NCBI RefSeq assembly: GCF_949987515.2
Contig: NC_082696.1
Location: 61,946,447-62,010,446 of the forward strand
DNA: 64,000 nucleotides
Direction: 5' to 3'
Origin: Delphinus delphis
Lineage: Eukaryota; Chordata; Mammalia; Artiodactyla; Delphinidae
Shown here: positions 45,303 through 57,335 of the stretch, piece after piece
How positions within the stretch are numbered: position 1 is the first letter of the stretch
How the letters are laid out: the number at the start of each line of letters is the position of its first letter
Notes under the pieces: generated by a model
What the model was told of the DNA's origin: nothing
Database searches by the model: none
What the model saw: only the letters and a program-made list of their open reading frames with translations
Translations under genes and position numbers: made by a program

Positions 45303-46659
45303 AATATGTAGAAAACTTCTATTTTACAAACTGTAATTATCAGAAATGTCCAATATCCTTTACTTCTTGGCTGGATGACTTTCCTCATGACTGATGTGCT
45401 GACCTCCCAGGCCCACACCAAGCTTGAACATTTTCTTTCTACTGAGCTGCCTTCCGAAGCTTCTTAACTTTCTCTTGGTTTCATCTCTATTCTACATTCT
45501 CTGACTCTTATATTCTTAATGTTTCTCCAATGCTCTGAACTTCTTATCTCATTGGTCACTCATCTTATATTTTTTCTTAACACTCTCAGCAAGGACACTC
45601 TTGATCCTTTGCTTGTGTAGAGACTTTTTTTGAATGCCTCTCTGTCAACAAGCTTTTACTAAATGTCACATTGATCTGTTTTCATCTCACTATTTTCCTT
45701 CAAATCTCCTCTCATTCTTGAGGCTCTTTATACAACATGCTTTAATGTAGCTTCTCTCTTTCTAATCAGTGCCTCCCAAGGAGATTCATAGAGATGGTAA
45801 CATAACGGCCAAGGAGAGAAAGATAAACTGCTCTAAGGCCATATGAGATTGTTTTGGGTCTCAAATATATAAACAAGGAGGGTGATTTCATTCTCAGTAG
45901 GTAATGGGGGGCATAAAAGAAGATTCTATATTTCTTTGGCACTAATTAACAAATAGTGGAAAATAAATGAATAGTGGGTAAACATGACCAGCACATTCCC
46001 AGAGGTCATCAAAATCATTATCATTATACACCCACTGTTTGTTAGCATAATCTGGGAAATCTCCCCTTGGATTCTTTAGTAACCAGAATCATACCCTTTA
46101 TTATATGAGTTTATCTGATAATAACATTGAACGTATTAGAACAACTAAGAGGTTGGGACTTAAGACAGGAATGAATTTAGTAAACATTTCAAAATACATC
46201 AGCTACAAAACTTGATGTATATGAGAATATGGAAGGAGTAGAGGCTACACAGCGTGATGGCAAGATTGGGTGGCATGCTGGGATAAAAGTGATGAGCCCT
46301 GAGGAATTCCAAATGGAAGCTACAATGGTGGCATGCAGAAATATTAACATCTCATGTTTCAAATCATGTCACAATTTTGCAAAGTGTGTCAGACCACTTG
46401 GGCATGACCAGATAATCCTTTTCCAGGCTTTGACATAATTGAATAAGTTCTTCTATATCGATACTTATGAAATATTAACATTATTTTCTAATATAGAATA
46501 TCTCTACTAGATTATAAGAACTGTGCTTAATATTGTTAATATTTTTATTTCATATCATATGTTAAAAAATATTGAACATCTATAAATCATTTGTAAGATA
46601 TATTTATACATTGCCCAATGTCCTCCAAATTTTTACAGTGGCTACAAAAGTTGAGAAAC
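45303..46659. other. Unassigned non-coding DNA
   Basis: A CT-rich patch at 45420-45780 could be an old L2 or LTR relic but I cannot place it. The 69-codon frame at 46229-46438 shows no domain. Confidence 0.4.
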
Positions 46660-46850
46660 GCGAATCAATAAATGTGACACACTACATTAATAGAATGACG
46701 AATAAAATCATATGATCATCAAAATTGATACAGAAAAGGCATTTGGCAAAATTCAACATCCTTTCATGATACAAGCTTTCAACAAGCTGAATATAGAAGA
46801 AACATACCTCAACATAATAAAAGCCAGTCTACAGCTAACATCATATTTAT
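46660..46850 (+). mobile_element. L1 ORF2 RT fragment
   Basis: A short plus-strand piece encoding [18 protein letters not shown], then [15 protein letters not shown], the RT catalytic A-motif region of L1 ORF2 (cf. [15 protein letters not shown] in the first L1). It stops at a SINE insertion and I do not see it resume. Confidence 0.75.
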
Positions 46851-47073
46851 TTTTTAATTTTTATTTTATTTTATTTTTTTGCGGTACGCGGGCCTCTCAC
46901 TGTTGTGGCCTCTCCCGTTGCGGAGCACAGGCTCTGGACGCGCAGGCTCAGCGGCCATGGCCCACGGGCCCAGCCGCTCCGCGGCATGTGGGATCTGCCT
47001 GGACTGGGGCACGAACCCGTGTCCCCTGCATCGGCAGGCGGACTCTCAACCACTGCGCCACCAGGGAAGCCCG
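46851..47073 (-). mobile_element. CHR-type SINE
   Basis: Minus strand: GGGCTTCCCTGGTGGCGCAG, AGAGTCCGCCTGCCGATGC, CACGGGTTCGTGCCCCAGTC, CACATGCCGCGGAGCGGCTG, GGCCGCTGAGCCTGCGCGTC, then GAGAGGCCCGCGTACCGC and an A-rich tail broken by T (AAAATAAAATAAAATAAA). It abuts the L1 RT fragment. Confidence 0.92.
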
Positions 47074-47713
47074 AAACTTTTTTTTTATAGTATGTTAGAA
47101 TGTGTATTTTTCTAAACATTTGCTAGTCCTTCCTAAGGGAAGAATATATACCTCTGTCCTATCACTGTCAGGCTTGGCTACAAGCCTCAAAATGAAGAAG
47201 GCATAAGCAATCACCTTGTTGATATGAGGAATAGCTATATTGATCCCAGTGACTCCCTTTGCCAGATGAAAATAAAAAGTATTGTGCGTGTTACTGCTGC
47301 ATATATGCTCTCACATTCACTTAATGCTTCATCCCAACATTCTCCGCTCCCTTTCAAAACATAGGAAGGATCCAGTTAGGGGCTGATTGATCAGGCAGCA
47401 TCTCAGTGTTATGCCAATGTGAAGCAGAGCCAAAGCACATCAATGACAAAAATGTAACATCAGAATTGTTCTTTAAGAAACTAAGATGTTGGGTTATTTG
47501 TTTATGAAGGATAACTAAGCCATTCAAAATTATGTTAGTTATATGAACCAGATGTTTTTACTTCTATTTCCTCTGTTGCTAAAATTGTAGGTCTGAGAAA
47601 TAATTTTATATTCCAAAATTAAATTTGGATATCAGTACATGAGATAGAATGTTCTAAAAGAGGGACATTTTAAAATGTCCTTTTGGTAAAATTTTAAGTA
47701 TTTGTTTGATGAG
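47074..47713. other. Unassigned non-coding DNA
   Basis: Nothing supportable apart from short T runs. Confidence 0.45.
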
Positions 47714-48072
47714 ATGTTATGTACTGAATGTTTGTGGACCGCCCCCCCCCCCAAAATTCATATGATGAAATCCTAACTCCCAATGTGATGGTATTAGGAG
47801 GTAATTAGGTCATGAGAATGAAGCCCTCTTGAATAGGACTAGTGCCTTTATAAGAAGAGACATAGTGTTTGCTTCCTTTCTCTGTGTTTTTTACCATGTG
47901 ATGATACAATGAGAAAATGGCCGTTTGAAAACCAGAAAGAGGGCTCTCACCAGACACGACACCTGCTGGCACATTGATCTCGAATGTCAGCCTCCAGAAC
48001 TGTGAGAAATAAATGTTTGTTGTTTAAGCTACCCTGTCGATGGTAATTTTTATAGCAGCCTGAACTAAGACA
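47714..48072 (+). mobile_element. Solo LTR, ERVL-MaLR (MST-like)
   Basis: Begins TGTTATGTACTGAATGTTTG, then a C run, AAATTCATATGATGAAATCC, TAACTCCCAATGTGATGG, TATTAGGAGGTAATTAGGTC, ATAGGACTAGTGCCTTTATA, ACCATGTGATGATACAATG, CTCACCAGACACGACACC and CAGAACTGTGAGAAATAAA, and ends TATAGCAGCCTGAACTAAGA. Well preserved. Confidence 0.87.
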
Positions 48073-48576
48073 AAGATTTTAATCAATTAAAAAACGAAGG
48101 AAACAAAACAGATGTTGCTTGAATTAAAGATCATGAGTTCTAAGGACAGGTTTTGCTAAGCCAACTTAAAGGCAGACCATAAGTGCCAAGTAAGTGGGAT
48201 AACCTATTTTATGATCTTGGTGTCAGGAGAATGATAAACACAGAAAACATTGTAGATTTTAAACTTATGTTAGCTTGAAAGGATTTCAGGTCTATTTTAA
48301 TCTATAGATAAACTAAACCTCCCTGAAATTGGCTATTCTAGCGAAGAGGAGTCAGTAGCAGCTCTTGGATAACAACCCAAGAATCCAGACCTCCCCCCAC
48401 CCCCCCATTTTAGCACACTTCCTACAGACTCATATGATTTCTATTGGACAGTAAAGATTGAAACACTACTCTGATGTCATGGAATGGATTGGTTAAGGAT
48501 ATAAGTATCATTGACAATACTTGGATTTTACATATTGAAAAATTGACATCAAAAATATATATTTAATACTTATCAT
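48073..48576. other. Unassigned non-coding DNA
   Basis: Holds a C-rich CCTCCCCCCACCCCCCC run at 48390-48407; otherwise nothing supportable. Confidence 0.45.
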
Positions 48577-49078
48577 GTGTGGTAGGTGGAATTATGTCCA
48601 CTCCCCCACAAAAAGATGTCCACATCCCAATTCCCAGAGCCAGTAAACACATTGCCTTACACGGCAAAAAGGACTTTGTAGATGTGATTAAGGCAAGGGT
48701 TTTGCAATGCTGAGATTGTCCTGAATTATTGGTGGGCCCAATGTAATCACAAGAGTCCTTATAAATGAAAGAAGAAAGGAGGAGAGTCAGAATCAGAGGA
48801 GATGGGATGATGAAAGCTGATGTGGCATCAATACAACTGCAGATTTTGAAGATGGAGGAAGATGCCATGAGCCAAGGAATGGAGGTAACTACTAAACACT
48901 GAGAATGGCAGAAAACAAAACAGAAACAAAGAGATTCTCCCCTGGGTCTTCCAGAAGGAATGTAACCATGTGAACATCTTGATTTTAGCCTATGTGTTTC
49001 AGACTTCAGCTGAAATGTAAAATAATAAATTTTTGTTTTAAGCCCTATTTGTGGTCATTTGTTACAATAAAATAGGAA
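48577..49078 (+). mobile_element. Solo LTR, ERVL-MaLR (MLT1D-like)
   Basis: TGTGGTAGGTGGAATTATG, CCACATCCCAATTCCCAGAG, AACACATTGCCTTACACGGC, GTAGATGTGATTAAGGCAAG, GAGATTGTCCTGAATTATTG, CCCAATGTAATCACAAGAG, GGAGAGTCAGAATCAGAGG, GCCATGAGCCAAGGAATGG, and a 3' end TAATAAATTTTTGTTTTAAG. The antisense frame at 48563-48868 is by chance. Confidence 0.85.
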
Positions 49079-49554
49079 AATAACAATAATAATACAATAT
49101 AATAATACAAAATAATAATATCAACATTGATATAAACAAGAACTATCAGATGATTTTGTGAATTTCATAGACTTTAAGAAATAGGCACTGGTGATATTGT
49201 TAATGCGGTTTAATGTAATGTTGAAAGGAAGAAATCAATTGATTATCATAATTTGAGTGAGTTTGTTACGATGATATAGAATAATAGAGAATTGAAATAT
49301 ATACAGAGAACATGATAATCTGTAAGAAATATGACAATATCCTGGACCATATTAAGACTAGTGTAAAAACTATGTAGACCCTGCTATGGAAATTCAGGTA
49401 ATTGTAATTCAGCTGAGATCAAAACAGGCTATATAGGATCTTGACTAGTAATATAATAAAACTCTGTGTGTGATTACATATGAAATTGTCCTATGTCCTT
49501 TACTGAAATATCATTTCACAGATTGGCATGTTAATACAGTTTGGCATAACAAAC
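49079..49554. other. Unassigned AT-rich DNA
   Basis: Starts with an imperfect (AAT)n/(ATA)n run at about 49079-49125; otherwise nothing recognised. Confidence 0.45.
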
Positions 49555-49780
49555 ATAGAAAATATAAAGAGCATGGCTTTTTTGAAGTTGTGTGGATCCT
49601 AGTTTTAACTTTGTAGATGAGCAGCTTTGAGAACATTTCTTAATTTCTCTGCATCTCAATATGCTCAAAAATAAATTATGAAAAATGATGCTCTCCTTAT
49701 ACAGAAGAGGTGTAAAAATTAGGTAAAACACCTGACGTGGTGTTTGACACATAGCAGCGCTTAATGAATGTCAGGTTTCT
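49555..49780 (+). mobile_element. MIR-like SINE
   Basis: Plus-strand MIR pattern: a GTGGATCCTAGTTTTAACTT stretch, ACATTTCTTAATTTCTCTGC, ATCTCAATATGCTC, GTAAAACACCTGACGTGGTG, TTTGACACATAGCAGCGCTT and AATGAATGTCAGG (cf. MIR CATAGTAAGCGCTCAATAAATG). Confidence 0.6.
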
Positions 49781-50758
49781 TTTCTCTCTGGGCCTCTTGC
49801 CCTGCATTCAAAATGCCAGCATAGCTAGTTTCTACAGTTATTGCTGCTTTCATATTTGGCACATATATCTGCAAAATATCTGTGAAAATTATTTGTTGTA
49901 AGTTCTAACTCCAGTTTCTATAAATGCAAATAATTTCAATTGACAGCAGAGTTCCACTAAAATAAATTCTTGTTCAAGAGTATAATAATTGCTACAATCT
50001 ATTTTTAACTGGAAGTTACACAGTGATATCACAACTAACTTGAGGAGGGAAATATTAATGAGGAAAATAATTTTGGGTCTAAGTCCTTCTTAGATGTAAT
50101 AATTAAATAAGGTAAGAGAGGCAAAATCTCCTGGAAATGCTATGAGGGAGCAAAATGTGATTATTCTAATTAAGAAATTACAGTTGTTCATCAAGGGGAA
50201 AATTCCACAAAAACTATTCTATCTCAGCACTTACAATGTTGATATTATGTTAACTATTTTTAATGTTAAAATGATTGTGATAAAGATAAAAACTTAATTT
50301 TTGATGCTTGACTGTTGACAGCTTTCAAGACCCATGTCTCCCCCCTCCCTTTTACTTCACATCTGAGCAAATCTGTATGAAAGCCAGCGCTACCACTTAG
50401 CCAAAATAAAAATCAGTCACCACCTCCATCCCTCTTCTTTCACTCCAGACCTAACCTGTGCCCTTCTCTTTTGAAATGCTTTTTGCTGTTTACTATGTAA
50501 GTAATAACTTTTTTATTCATACCCATTGGTGCCTATGTGTCATTTGTCCTGACATCTGTATTAATCACTAGTCTGAGGGCTGCTCAGAGAAGCCAGATAA
50601 AACAACAAGACAAGCAATATGCCATCTGGGAAAATTATTTGTAATTTCTTCTTCCTCTTGAGCCATTTATTTTTTTCCTTGTCCCCAAAACTGTAAGAGT
50701 GGTTTCCCTATTAATGATCACTTTGGCCAGTTCAAAAGTAAATCTGAGATTATACACA

Positions 50759-50796
<38 letters not shown>

Positions 50797-53268
50797 TGTA
50801 TTCATGCCAATGGGGAACAACACGTAATTACTGAAAAAAAAATGTGATTCCTTTACACATGCTATGTGACCTAGTACTTCATAGATAATTCTCCTCATTT
50901 GTCTACTCAGGGAAGAGACTAGTTCCAATGTATACAAAGCACAAAAAAGCTAAACACTTTGTATTAGTTGTTTCTATCATCTTGAAAGGCAAATCCACGG
51001 ATGTGTTTGTGAACTGAACTAAAACTGTCCCTGAGGTTTAGCCGGAGACATACAGGAGTCAGATTGTACCTGTCAGAAGTCACTATTGAAAAAGCACTGG
51101 TGTGGGAGAATGTATTAATGTCCTTAATTGTTAATGTTTGCTTTGTGACCTTCCCATCAGCAGCTCTGTGTGCCTCTCCTTACTGATCCATTCATCCATC
51201 TCTCTAATGGCTCTGCCTCTGTAGCTGCTGTTAGCACCAGTTATTCATCACAGCAAGTAGAACATGTTCTACTCCTGACATGGCCTTAATTTCAGCTGAA
51301 TGTGGGATGGAAAATTACACATCCAGGCAAATTTCTCATTTTTTATTTTCTATGTGGTTTAATACTACAAGTTTGAAATTCAAAAACATAGATGTCCTCC
51401 TCCTTTAGAACTTGAGGGAAAAGATATTTTCTGAGCTAAAATATAAAGTGAGATGGCAGACAAACTTACTTTAATTGACAGATTATTATATGTTGAAATA
51501 TATTACTATATACTTTAAATCAATATTTGCCATACTTTGATAGTATTAGAAATTAAATCAAAGATAGATAGTATATTAAAAGGACAGTTTTATTCTTAGG
51601 GAACTATAATCACATGGCAGTCCTCTTACACCATTCATATGATTCTTTCCATTTATTTCATACATTTTTCACTTTCTTAGAATGAACTGTCTTTGCAATA
51701 TTCACTTTTCCTTAGTTGTGTGTATTTTCATTTCATTTCTCATGCATAGGGCTTTATTATATAAGCCCTTTCATTCAATTTCTTAATGATTTCTCTATGA
51801 TTCCTGTTTTCAACAAGCCCATGCTGATCATCTGAGATGACTCAAAATATGTATATTCATTTCACTAAAACACACATACAACAATTGGTTTTAAAAAATC
51901 CTTTTTAAAGTATGTTAAAAATATTGTGCAAAAGCATACTAAAAGAATACAATTTTGAAAAAAATGATTACAATATTGTTAAAATTATAAGAAAAAATAT
52001 AATTTCTATGTATTAATGTGAAAGTATGAGTTTGCAGGTTCTTTTTTTTCCAGAGTCAAATTATATGTTTGTCTTTTAATATCCTGACTAGTACCCATAG
52101 TTTGTAAGAATGATTAAAGAAGTGATGTTTCTGTTACATTCCTGAAATTTGATTATTCATTGGTATATGTCCTACCACAGCAAAGTCTGATCTGGATTTG
52201 AGGCATACTAAGATCTCTGTCCTAATGAATAATGAGAATTTGGGTAGAAATCTCCATCCGGGTGGGTCAGAGACACAGTTTAAAAATGTGCATTGCAGTC
52301 TTTCAGGGAACCTAGTGTGTCAGTGAAACATGGAAGCAGAATGCTCTAAGCATTAAGTGACTTGAGAATTCAGTGGATGGCACTGCATTCATTTTGTGTC
52401 ATTTATTTGTTTAGAACAAGACCTTATTCCATTGGATTGCCGTAAAGATGGTTCATAACATTAGTTCTAGTTTCCTGGAAGTTGGATGGCAAAGCGACTA
52501 GGGCTTCAGCAAACTTACAACCCATCTTTGGGAACAGGACATATTTGAAAGAAAGAAGAGGTGTTCACTTGTAGCAGAATGGCAAGAGTTAGGGAAGGCT
52601 GGAGTCTGGGAGAGCACAAGTCTAGGGTTCACCTTATACCTATTGGAAATCTGACCAAATCTAGTCCCTGATTTGGAGGGTGCTGGCTCTGACTGCCCTG
52701 GTCCTGAGGGAGTAAGCCCATGGATTGAAGACTTCATTTCACCAGCAGGTGTCACAGCCTATATTTCAAAGCCATCTGGGTGTTTTTTTAAGTGATTAAA
52801 GCCAAAAGTAATTGGAGAAGAAAGAGAACATCCCAAAGGGTATGAAGGATTGTGGGCAGATCAAAATATGGTAGTTTATTAAATTGTAGCACTTTTAAAT
52901 CATTATTTAAAAGATTTAGTGATTTTAAAATGGAAGTATTTTATAACTTACTATAAATGAATTTCACTTGATGCTGTTCAATTGCAATGCTGTTCACCGA
53001 GATGATAAACAATTTTAATAAATAAAATTGCCAGAATATAATCCTATCATTTTATGGTTTATAAGTAACCAGTATTTACTTTCATACATGAGACAAGTCC
53101 ACAGTTAGATGTCTAGCTATTATATCAAAAAATAAATAATCTTGCTAGTCTACAATGATCTTTGAAATATGTTTGTTCTATAAATGACACCTTTGCCAAG
53201 ACTGTGAATGAATTCCCAATTATCATTAAGAATCCATTCCCTGAAATCTTTATAATATTGAAGTTAAT
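49781..53268. other. Largely unique non-coding DNA
   Basis: About 3.5 kb with no L1, SINE or LTR that I recognise, apart from the CA repeat. 51100-51330 has more balanced composition than its surroundings and a TTAATGTCCTTAATTGTTAA stretch; it could be conserved non-coding sequence, which the sequence alone cannot show. Open frames at 50635-50937 and 52498-52755 (both minus) are short and without domains. Confidence 0.5.
50761..50792. repeat. (CA)n microsatellite
   Basis: About 16 perfect CA units, preceded by TATACACAGA. Likely length-polymorphic. Confidence 0.97.
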
Positions 53269-53811
53269 GGGAAATTAAATTTATTTATTTATTTTGAATT
53301 TTATTTTATTTATTTTTTATACAGCAGCTTCTTATTAGTTATATATTTTATACATATTAGTGTATATATGTCAATCCCAATCTCCCAATTCATCATATAC
53401 CCAGAGAAAACCATAATTCAAAAAGACACATGCACCCCAGTGTTCATTGTAGCACTATTTACAATAGCCAGGACATGGAAGCAGCCTAAATGCCCATCGA
53501 CAGATGAATGGATAAAGAAGATGTGGTACATATATATAATGGAATATTACTCAGCCATAAAAAGGAACGAAATTGGGTCATTTGTAGATGTGGATGGATC
53601 TAGAGACTGTCATACAGAGTGAAGTAAGTCAGAAAGAGAAAAACAAATATCATATATTAACGCATATATGTGGAACATGGAAAAATGGTACAGATGAACC
53701 AGTTTGCAGGGCAGAAATAGAGACACAGATGTAGAGAACAAACGTATGGACATCAAGGGGGGAAAATGGCAGGGGGTGGTGGTGGTGTGATGAATTGGGA
53801 AATCAAATTTA
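53269..53811 (-). mobile_element. 5'-inverted (twin-primed) L1 insertion with TSDs
   Basis: On the minus strand the L1 has an A-rich tail and terminal 3' UTR at 53284-53395 (plus strand shows TTTATTTATTTATTTTG, CAGCAGCTTCTTATTAG, TTTTATACATATTAGTGTA, CAATCTCCCAATTCATCA). From 53396 the orientation flips: plus-strand ORF2 end and 3' UTR run to TGATGAATTGGGA near 53800. GGGAAATTAAATTTA (53269-53283) and GGGAAATCAAATTTA (53797-53811) flank it, one mismatch in 15. Confidence 0.88.
53396..53796 (+). pseudogene. L1 ORF2 C-terminal fragment in the inverted segment
   Basis: Encodes [55 protein letters not shown] and, after a frameshift, the QSEVSQKEKNKY-like end. Then L1 3' UTR text (GTACAGATGAACCAGTTTGC, AGAGACACAGATGTAGAGAA). 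It is the inverted part of the twin-primed insertion. Confidence 0.88.
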
Positions 53812-54070
53812 AAAGTATATATATAAATATGAGATTATGCATTCATGTTGAAATCCAACCTAAGATTATTTATTTCATACTTTTGCAAATAAATTGAATG
53901 AATGACATAAACACTGAAATTACCCTGGTAAGACTCTCACTGTAATGTATATAAATTTTAAAATATATAACTCTATTGACAGAAATTATAATTCCCGGTT
54001 TGGGAATTTATATTGGAAAAACCCACAAACATTGACTGTAAAATCTCTTATGGAAACAAAGCACACTAGG
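53812..54070. other. Unassigned AT-rich DNA
   Basis: Nothing supportable. Confidence 0.45.
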
Positions 54071-54335
54071 AAGTCAATGCGGTTTAATGGTTAAAGCATA
54101 GACTTGGACTGACAATGAATTCTGGTTTTACCACTTACTCATTGTGTGACCTTGACCAGTTATTTAGCTTCATGGCTCGGTTTCCCCAAATCCAAAATAG
54201 GAATATAACACTAACTCTCTCATAGAGGCTTTTTTGAGGATTACATGCATTAATTATAAAGTACTTAGAAAATATAAAGTGAGAGTGCCTAATAAACACC
54301 ATGATATTTTGCTATTATTATTGTTGAGATGTTAA
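54071..54335 (+). mobile_element. MIR SINE, nearly complete
   Basis: Full MIR order on the plus strand: tRNA-like head GCGGTTTAATGGTTAAAGCA, TAGACTTGGACTGACA, core TTTTACCACTTACTCATTGT, GTGACCTTGACCAGTTATTT, CGGTTTCCCCAAATCC, TTTTGAGGATTACATGCATT, AAAGTACTTAGAAAATATAA and AATAAACACCATGATATT. Confidence 0.88.
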
Positions 54336-54529
54336 ACCATAAAAATAACAACAAAAAAACTAGTAAATAACTTTGAGGAAACCATATTTTTCTCTGATTT
54401 TTCTTTTTACAGTATTCCACACAGAAACCAAAGTTAGTAAGAAATTAAATGACTTTCTCAAAGACCCCTAGTTGTAACAAGAACCAGAGACTCCATTTAT
54501 GTTATATACTAATGGTCCCTACTCAAAAA

Positions 54530-54840
54530 ATCACTAGTATCCCAGAGAACAAACAGGTGGTTGCCAGAGGGGAGGGAGGTTAGGGAATGAGTGAAATGGG
54601 TGAGGAAAGTTAAGAGGTACAAACTTTCAGTTACAAAATAAATGAGTCACGGGGATGAAATGTACGGTGTGGGGAATATAGCCAATAATAATGTATTATC
54701 TTGTTATAGTGACAGATGGTAACTAGACTTATCGTGGTGATCATTTTATTATGTATAGAAATATCAAATTACTATGTGATATACTAGGAACTAACACAGT
54801 GTTGTAAGTCAATTATACTTCAAAAAATTAACAAACAAAT
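54530..54840 (+). mobile_element. L1M 3' UTR fragment, first of two
   Basis: CCAGAGAACAAACAGGTGGT, TGCCAGAGGGGAGGGAGG, GTACAAACTTTCAGTTACAA, GTACGGTGTGGGGAATATAG, GTGACAGATGGTAACTAGAC, TATCGTGGTGATCATTTT and ACAGTGTTGTAAGTCAATTA are the 3' UTR of mid-age L1M elements, ending in an A-rich stretch. Confidence 0.8.
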
Positions 54841-55240
54841 AGACCAACAAACTCATAGAAAATGAGATCAGTTTTGTGGTTACCAGATGTGGAAAGTCAG
54901 AGAAGGGGGGATTGGATGGAGGTGGCCAAAAGGTACAAATTTCCAATTATAATGTAAATAAGTACTAGGGATATAATGTACAACATGATTAATATAATTA
55001 ACACTGTCTTATGTAATACATGTAAGTTGTTATGAGAGGAAATCCTAAGGGTTCTCACACAAGGAAAATTTTTTTTCTATTTCCTTAATTTTGTATCTGT
55101 ATGAGACGATGGATGTTCACTAAACTTACTGTGATAATCATTTCATGATGTATGTAAGTCAAACCATTATGCTGTACACCTTAAACTTACACAGTGCTGC
55201 TGTATGTCAATTACATCTCAATAAAAATGGAAGAAAAAAA
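54841..55240 (+). mobile_element. L1M 3' UTR fragment, second of two
   Basis: A second copy in the same orientation and from a related but older subfamily: GTTTTGTGGTTACCAGATG, AAAGGTACAAATTTCCAATT, GATATAATGTACAACATGAT, AGAGGAAATCCTAAGGGTTC, GACGATGGATGTTCACTAAA, CTGTGATAATCATTTCATG, ACACCTTAAACTTACACAGT, then ATCTCAATAAAAATGG. Confidence 0.8.
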
Positions 55241-55317
55241 GAAATATTCATAAAGTAATCCATAGTATTCAAGATGAACCAAGACACTAAATTCCTATAT
55301 TTGGCAATAACAATAAA

Positions 55318-55565
55318 GCTTCCATTGGTTGAGTGTGTACTGCATCACACCATACCTTTGTCTCTCTCTCTCACTTTTTTAATTTACTGTTTTAATCCCC
55401 ACCACAACACTGCAACATAGCAATTGTCAACAGCCCATGAATAAGAAAGAAGGTATAAAGGTGTTATTTACCCAAGGTTATCCAACTAATAAATGAGTGA
55501 ATAGAGATTCAAACTAAGGACTATCTTTCTCCAAAATCTCAGATTTTTTTCCACTACATCACTTT
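55318..55565 (-). mobile_element. MIR SINE
   Basis: Minus-strand MIR: GAGTGTGTACTGCATCAC, TTTTAATCCCCACCACAACA, then AAGGTGTTATTTACCCAAGG, TTATCCAACTAATAAATGAG, AGATTCAAACTAAGGACTAT and the tRNA-like end TTTTTTCCACTACATCAC. Nearly complete, well diverged. Confidence 0.7.
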
Positions 55566-56799
55566 TGATGTGACCTTTATAAAATATAGGTTTAGAGAAA
55601 CTATAAAGAAAGCTTCACAAAGCTTTTTTTTAAAATCCATAGTGATCTCAGCTGCCAGTCACAATCTGTTTCTTAAGATAATTTGATGTTTTACTTGGCT
55701 CTAGTTTCTATATTGTGAGGTCAAGAACTAATCTGTGTGATATTCAAGACTGTGCTCTGACTCCATTGACTCGTGTCTATTAACACTTTCCAGGAACTTT
55801 CAGATAGTCTGACAGGGCTATTGCTTGTGCAATGTACTGAAAAACTGTTGAATAAAGTATTTGAATATACAGAATATAATCTATTAAATGTTTGCTATCT
55901 TGATGGGATGGTGAAACAGGTCTGTTTAATAAGTCAGGGTGTTTCTCATTCGTGCTGGTTTATAAACTTTGCTTGTATACCTGTTTTAACCATCCATGCA
56001 TAATTAATAGCTCTTTCTATCAAGTCTACCTGAAGGTTAATCTACTGTCTGTATTAGGTCAATAGATTCCCTCACTGACATCTACGCAGATGGGCTATTA
56101 AATGATATCAAAACTACTCAAGCGAGTGATAATGGTCATTTATTTTACCATAATTCCCTTAGAGTATGGGGAAGATCTTGAAAGAGTATATAAAAATGTT
56201 AACACAGAAGGCTGAAATCTAGGAGCTATTGCATTAGTTCATCTTCTCATTTTTTCCCAAAGTGAGAAAGGAATATAGTTAATTATAAGTATATAGTATA
56301 TTGAGTATAAAGATTTTCTTCTGGTATAATGAACTTTTTAAACAAGAAGAACTGATTTCCTCCACCATTTATCTTTAATTCAAGCTTTAAATTTATTGAG
56401 GGATATATATTTTGTCCACATATATATATGCATGTGTATGTATATACATACATATATATCATTGAACAACTTAGTACAGTAATAAAGCAATCACAGGTCT
56501 TGATTTCAAGAGTCTAACAATCTGGTGAATTGTGAAACGGATATTTAGCACAAGAAAATTTTGTTTTATAGAGGTACACTTATCAATACATTCAAGAAAC
56601 ATTTATTGAAGGTCCAATGTCTGTGGGCATTGCACTATAAAAATAGAATGAAATAAATAGGATGAAGCATTCACACTAGTAAGGAAAAATAAAAACAAAA
56701 GAAATAAGTGTTCTAACAGTGCTGTGCACCTGGTATTATAGTAAAAATGAAGAAAAGATTTAGAAATCAGTCTGGTGGGTTTGGAGAGGGAAGATTGAA
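55566..56799. other. Unassigned non-coding DNA
   Basis: Includes an AT/GT dinucleotide patch at about 56403-56458 (ATATATATATGCATGTGTAT and similar). An ACATTTATTGAAGGTCC phrase at 56598 may be a MIR or L2 scrap. Open frame 55773-56003 has no domain. Confidence 0.45.
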
Positions 56800-57335
56800 A
56801 AAAAAAGTCTGTTTATTACCTATCTGATAAGTTCCAAGCTAACTGATCTGCTATCCAAAGCCTTCCAGGAACTGGGCTATGCCTACCTTTCTAGCCTCAG
56901 CTAATGCCAGTCCCCTGCCTCATCCCTCATGTATATATCAGAAAAAAGAACCTACCCCTAATCTTCAAAATCCACTCTGCACATGTAGTATTATCCATTG
57001 CTTGCTTGTATTCCCTCACACAATATCCTTTCCTGACTGACCCTACTCTTTACGTATTATCTTAGGATTAAGGCTCAGTTTTGGGTCACTTTATTTTAGA
57101 AGATTTCCTTGACCTTATTCAGCTCCCCATTCAAAGTCAGGTTAGCAGTTAGCTCTCATAGAATTCAATGGACATCACAAATTTGTTCATGTACTTTGTA
57201 TTAAGATTGTTTTCCTCACTATGTGGTAAACTTCTTGAACAAAAAGATTATATCTCATTATCTTTGTAACTCCAGCACCTAGCACAGTTTGGGATTACAT
57301 AATAGGTATCCAACAGAAGTTTCAAAATTGAACTC
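56800..57335 (+). mobile_element. LINE-2 3' fragment
   Basis: L2 3' end order: CAAAGCCTTCCAGGAACTGG, GCCTACCTTTCTAGCCTCAG, CCAGTCCCCTGCCTCATCCC, CCACTCTGCACATGTAG, AGAAGATTTCCTTGACCTTA, TCCTCACTATGTGGTAAAC and TAACTCCAGCACCTAGCAC with AGTTTGGGATTACATAATAG (cf. L2 end CAGTGCCTGGCACATAGTAG). Confidence 0.75.

Noticed and set aside
50635..50937. Minus-strand open frame containing a Cys-Val repeat
   Set aside because: The repeat is the translation of the CA microsatellite; no other support.
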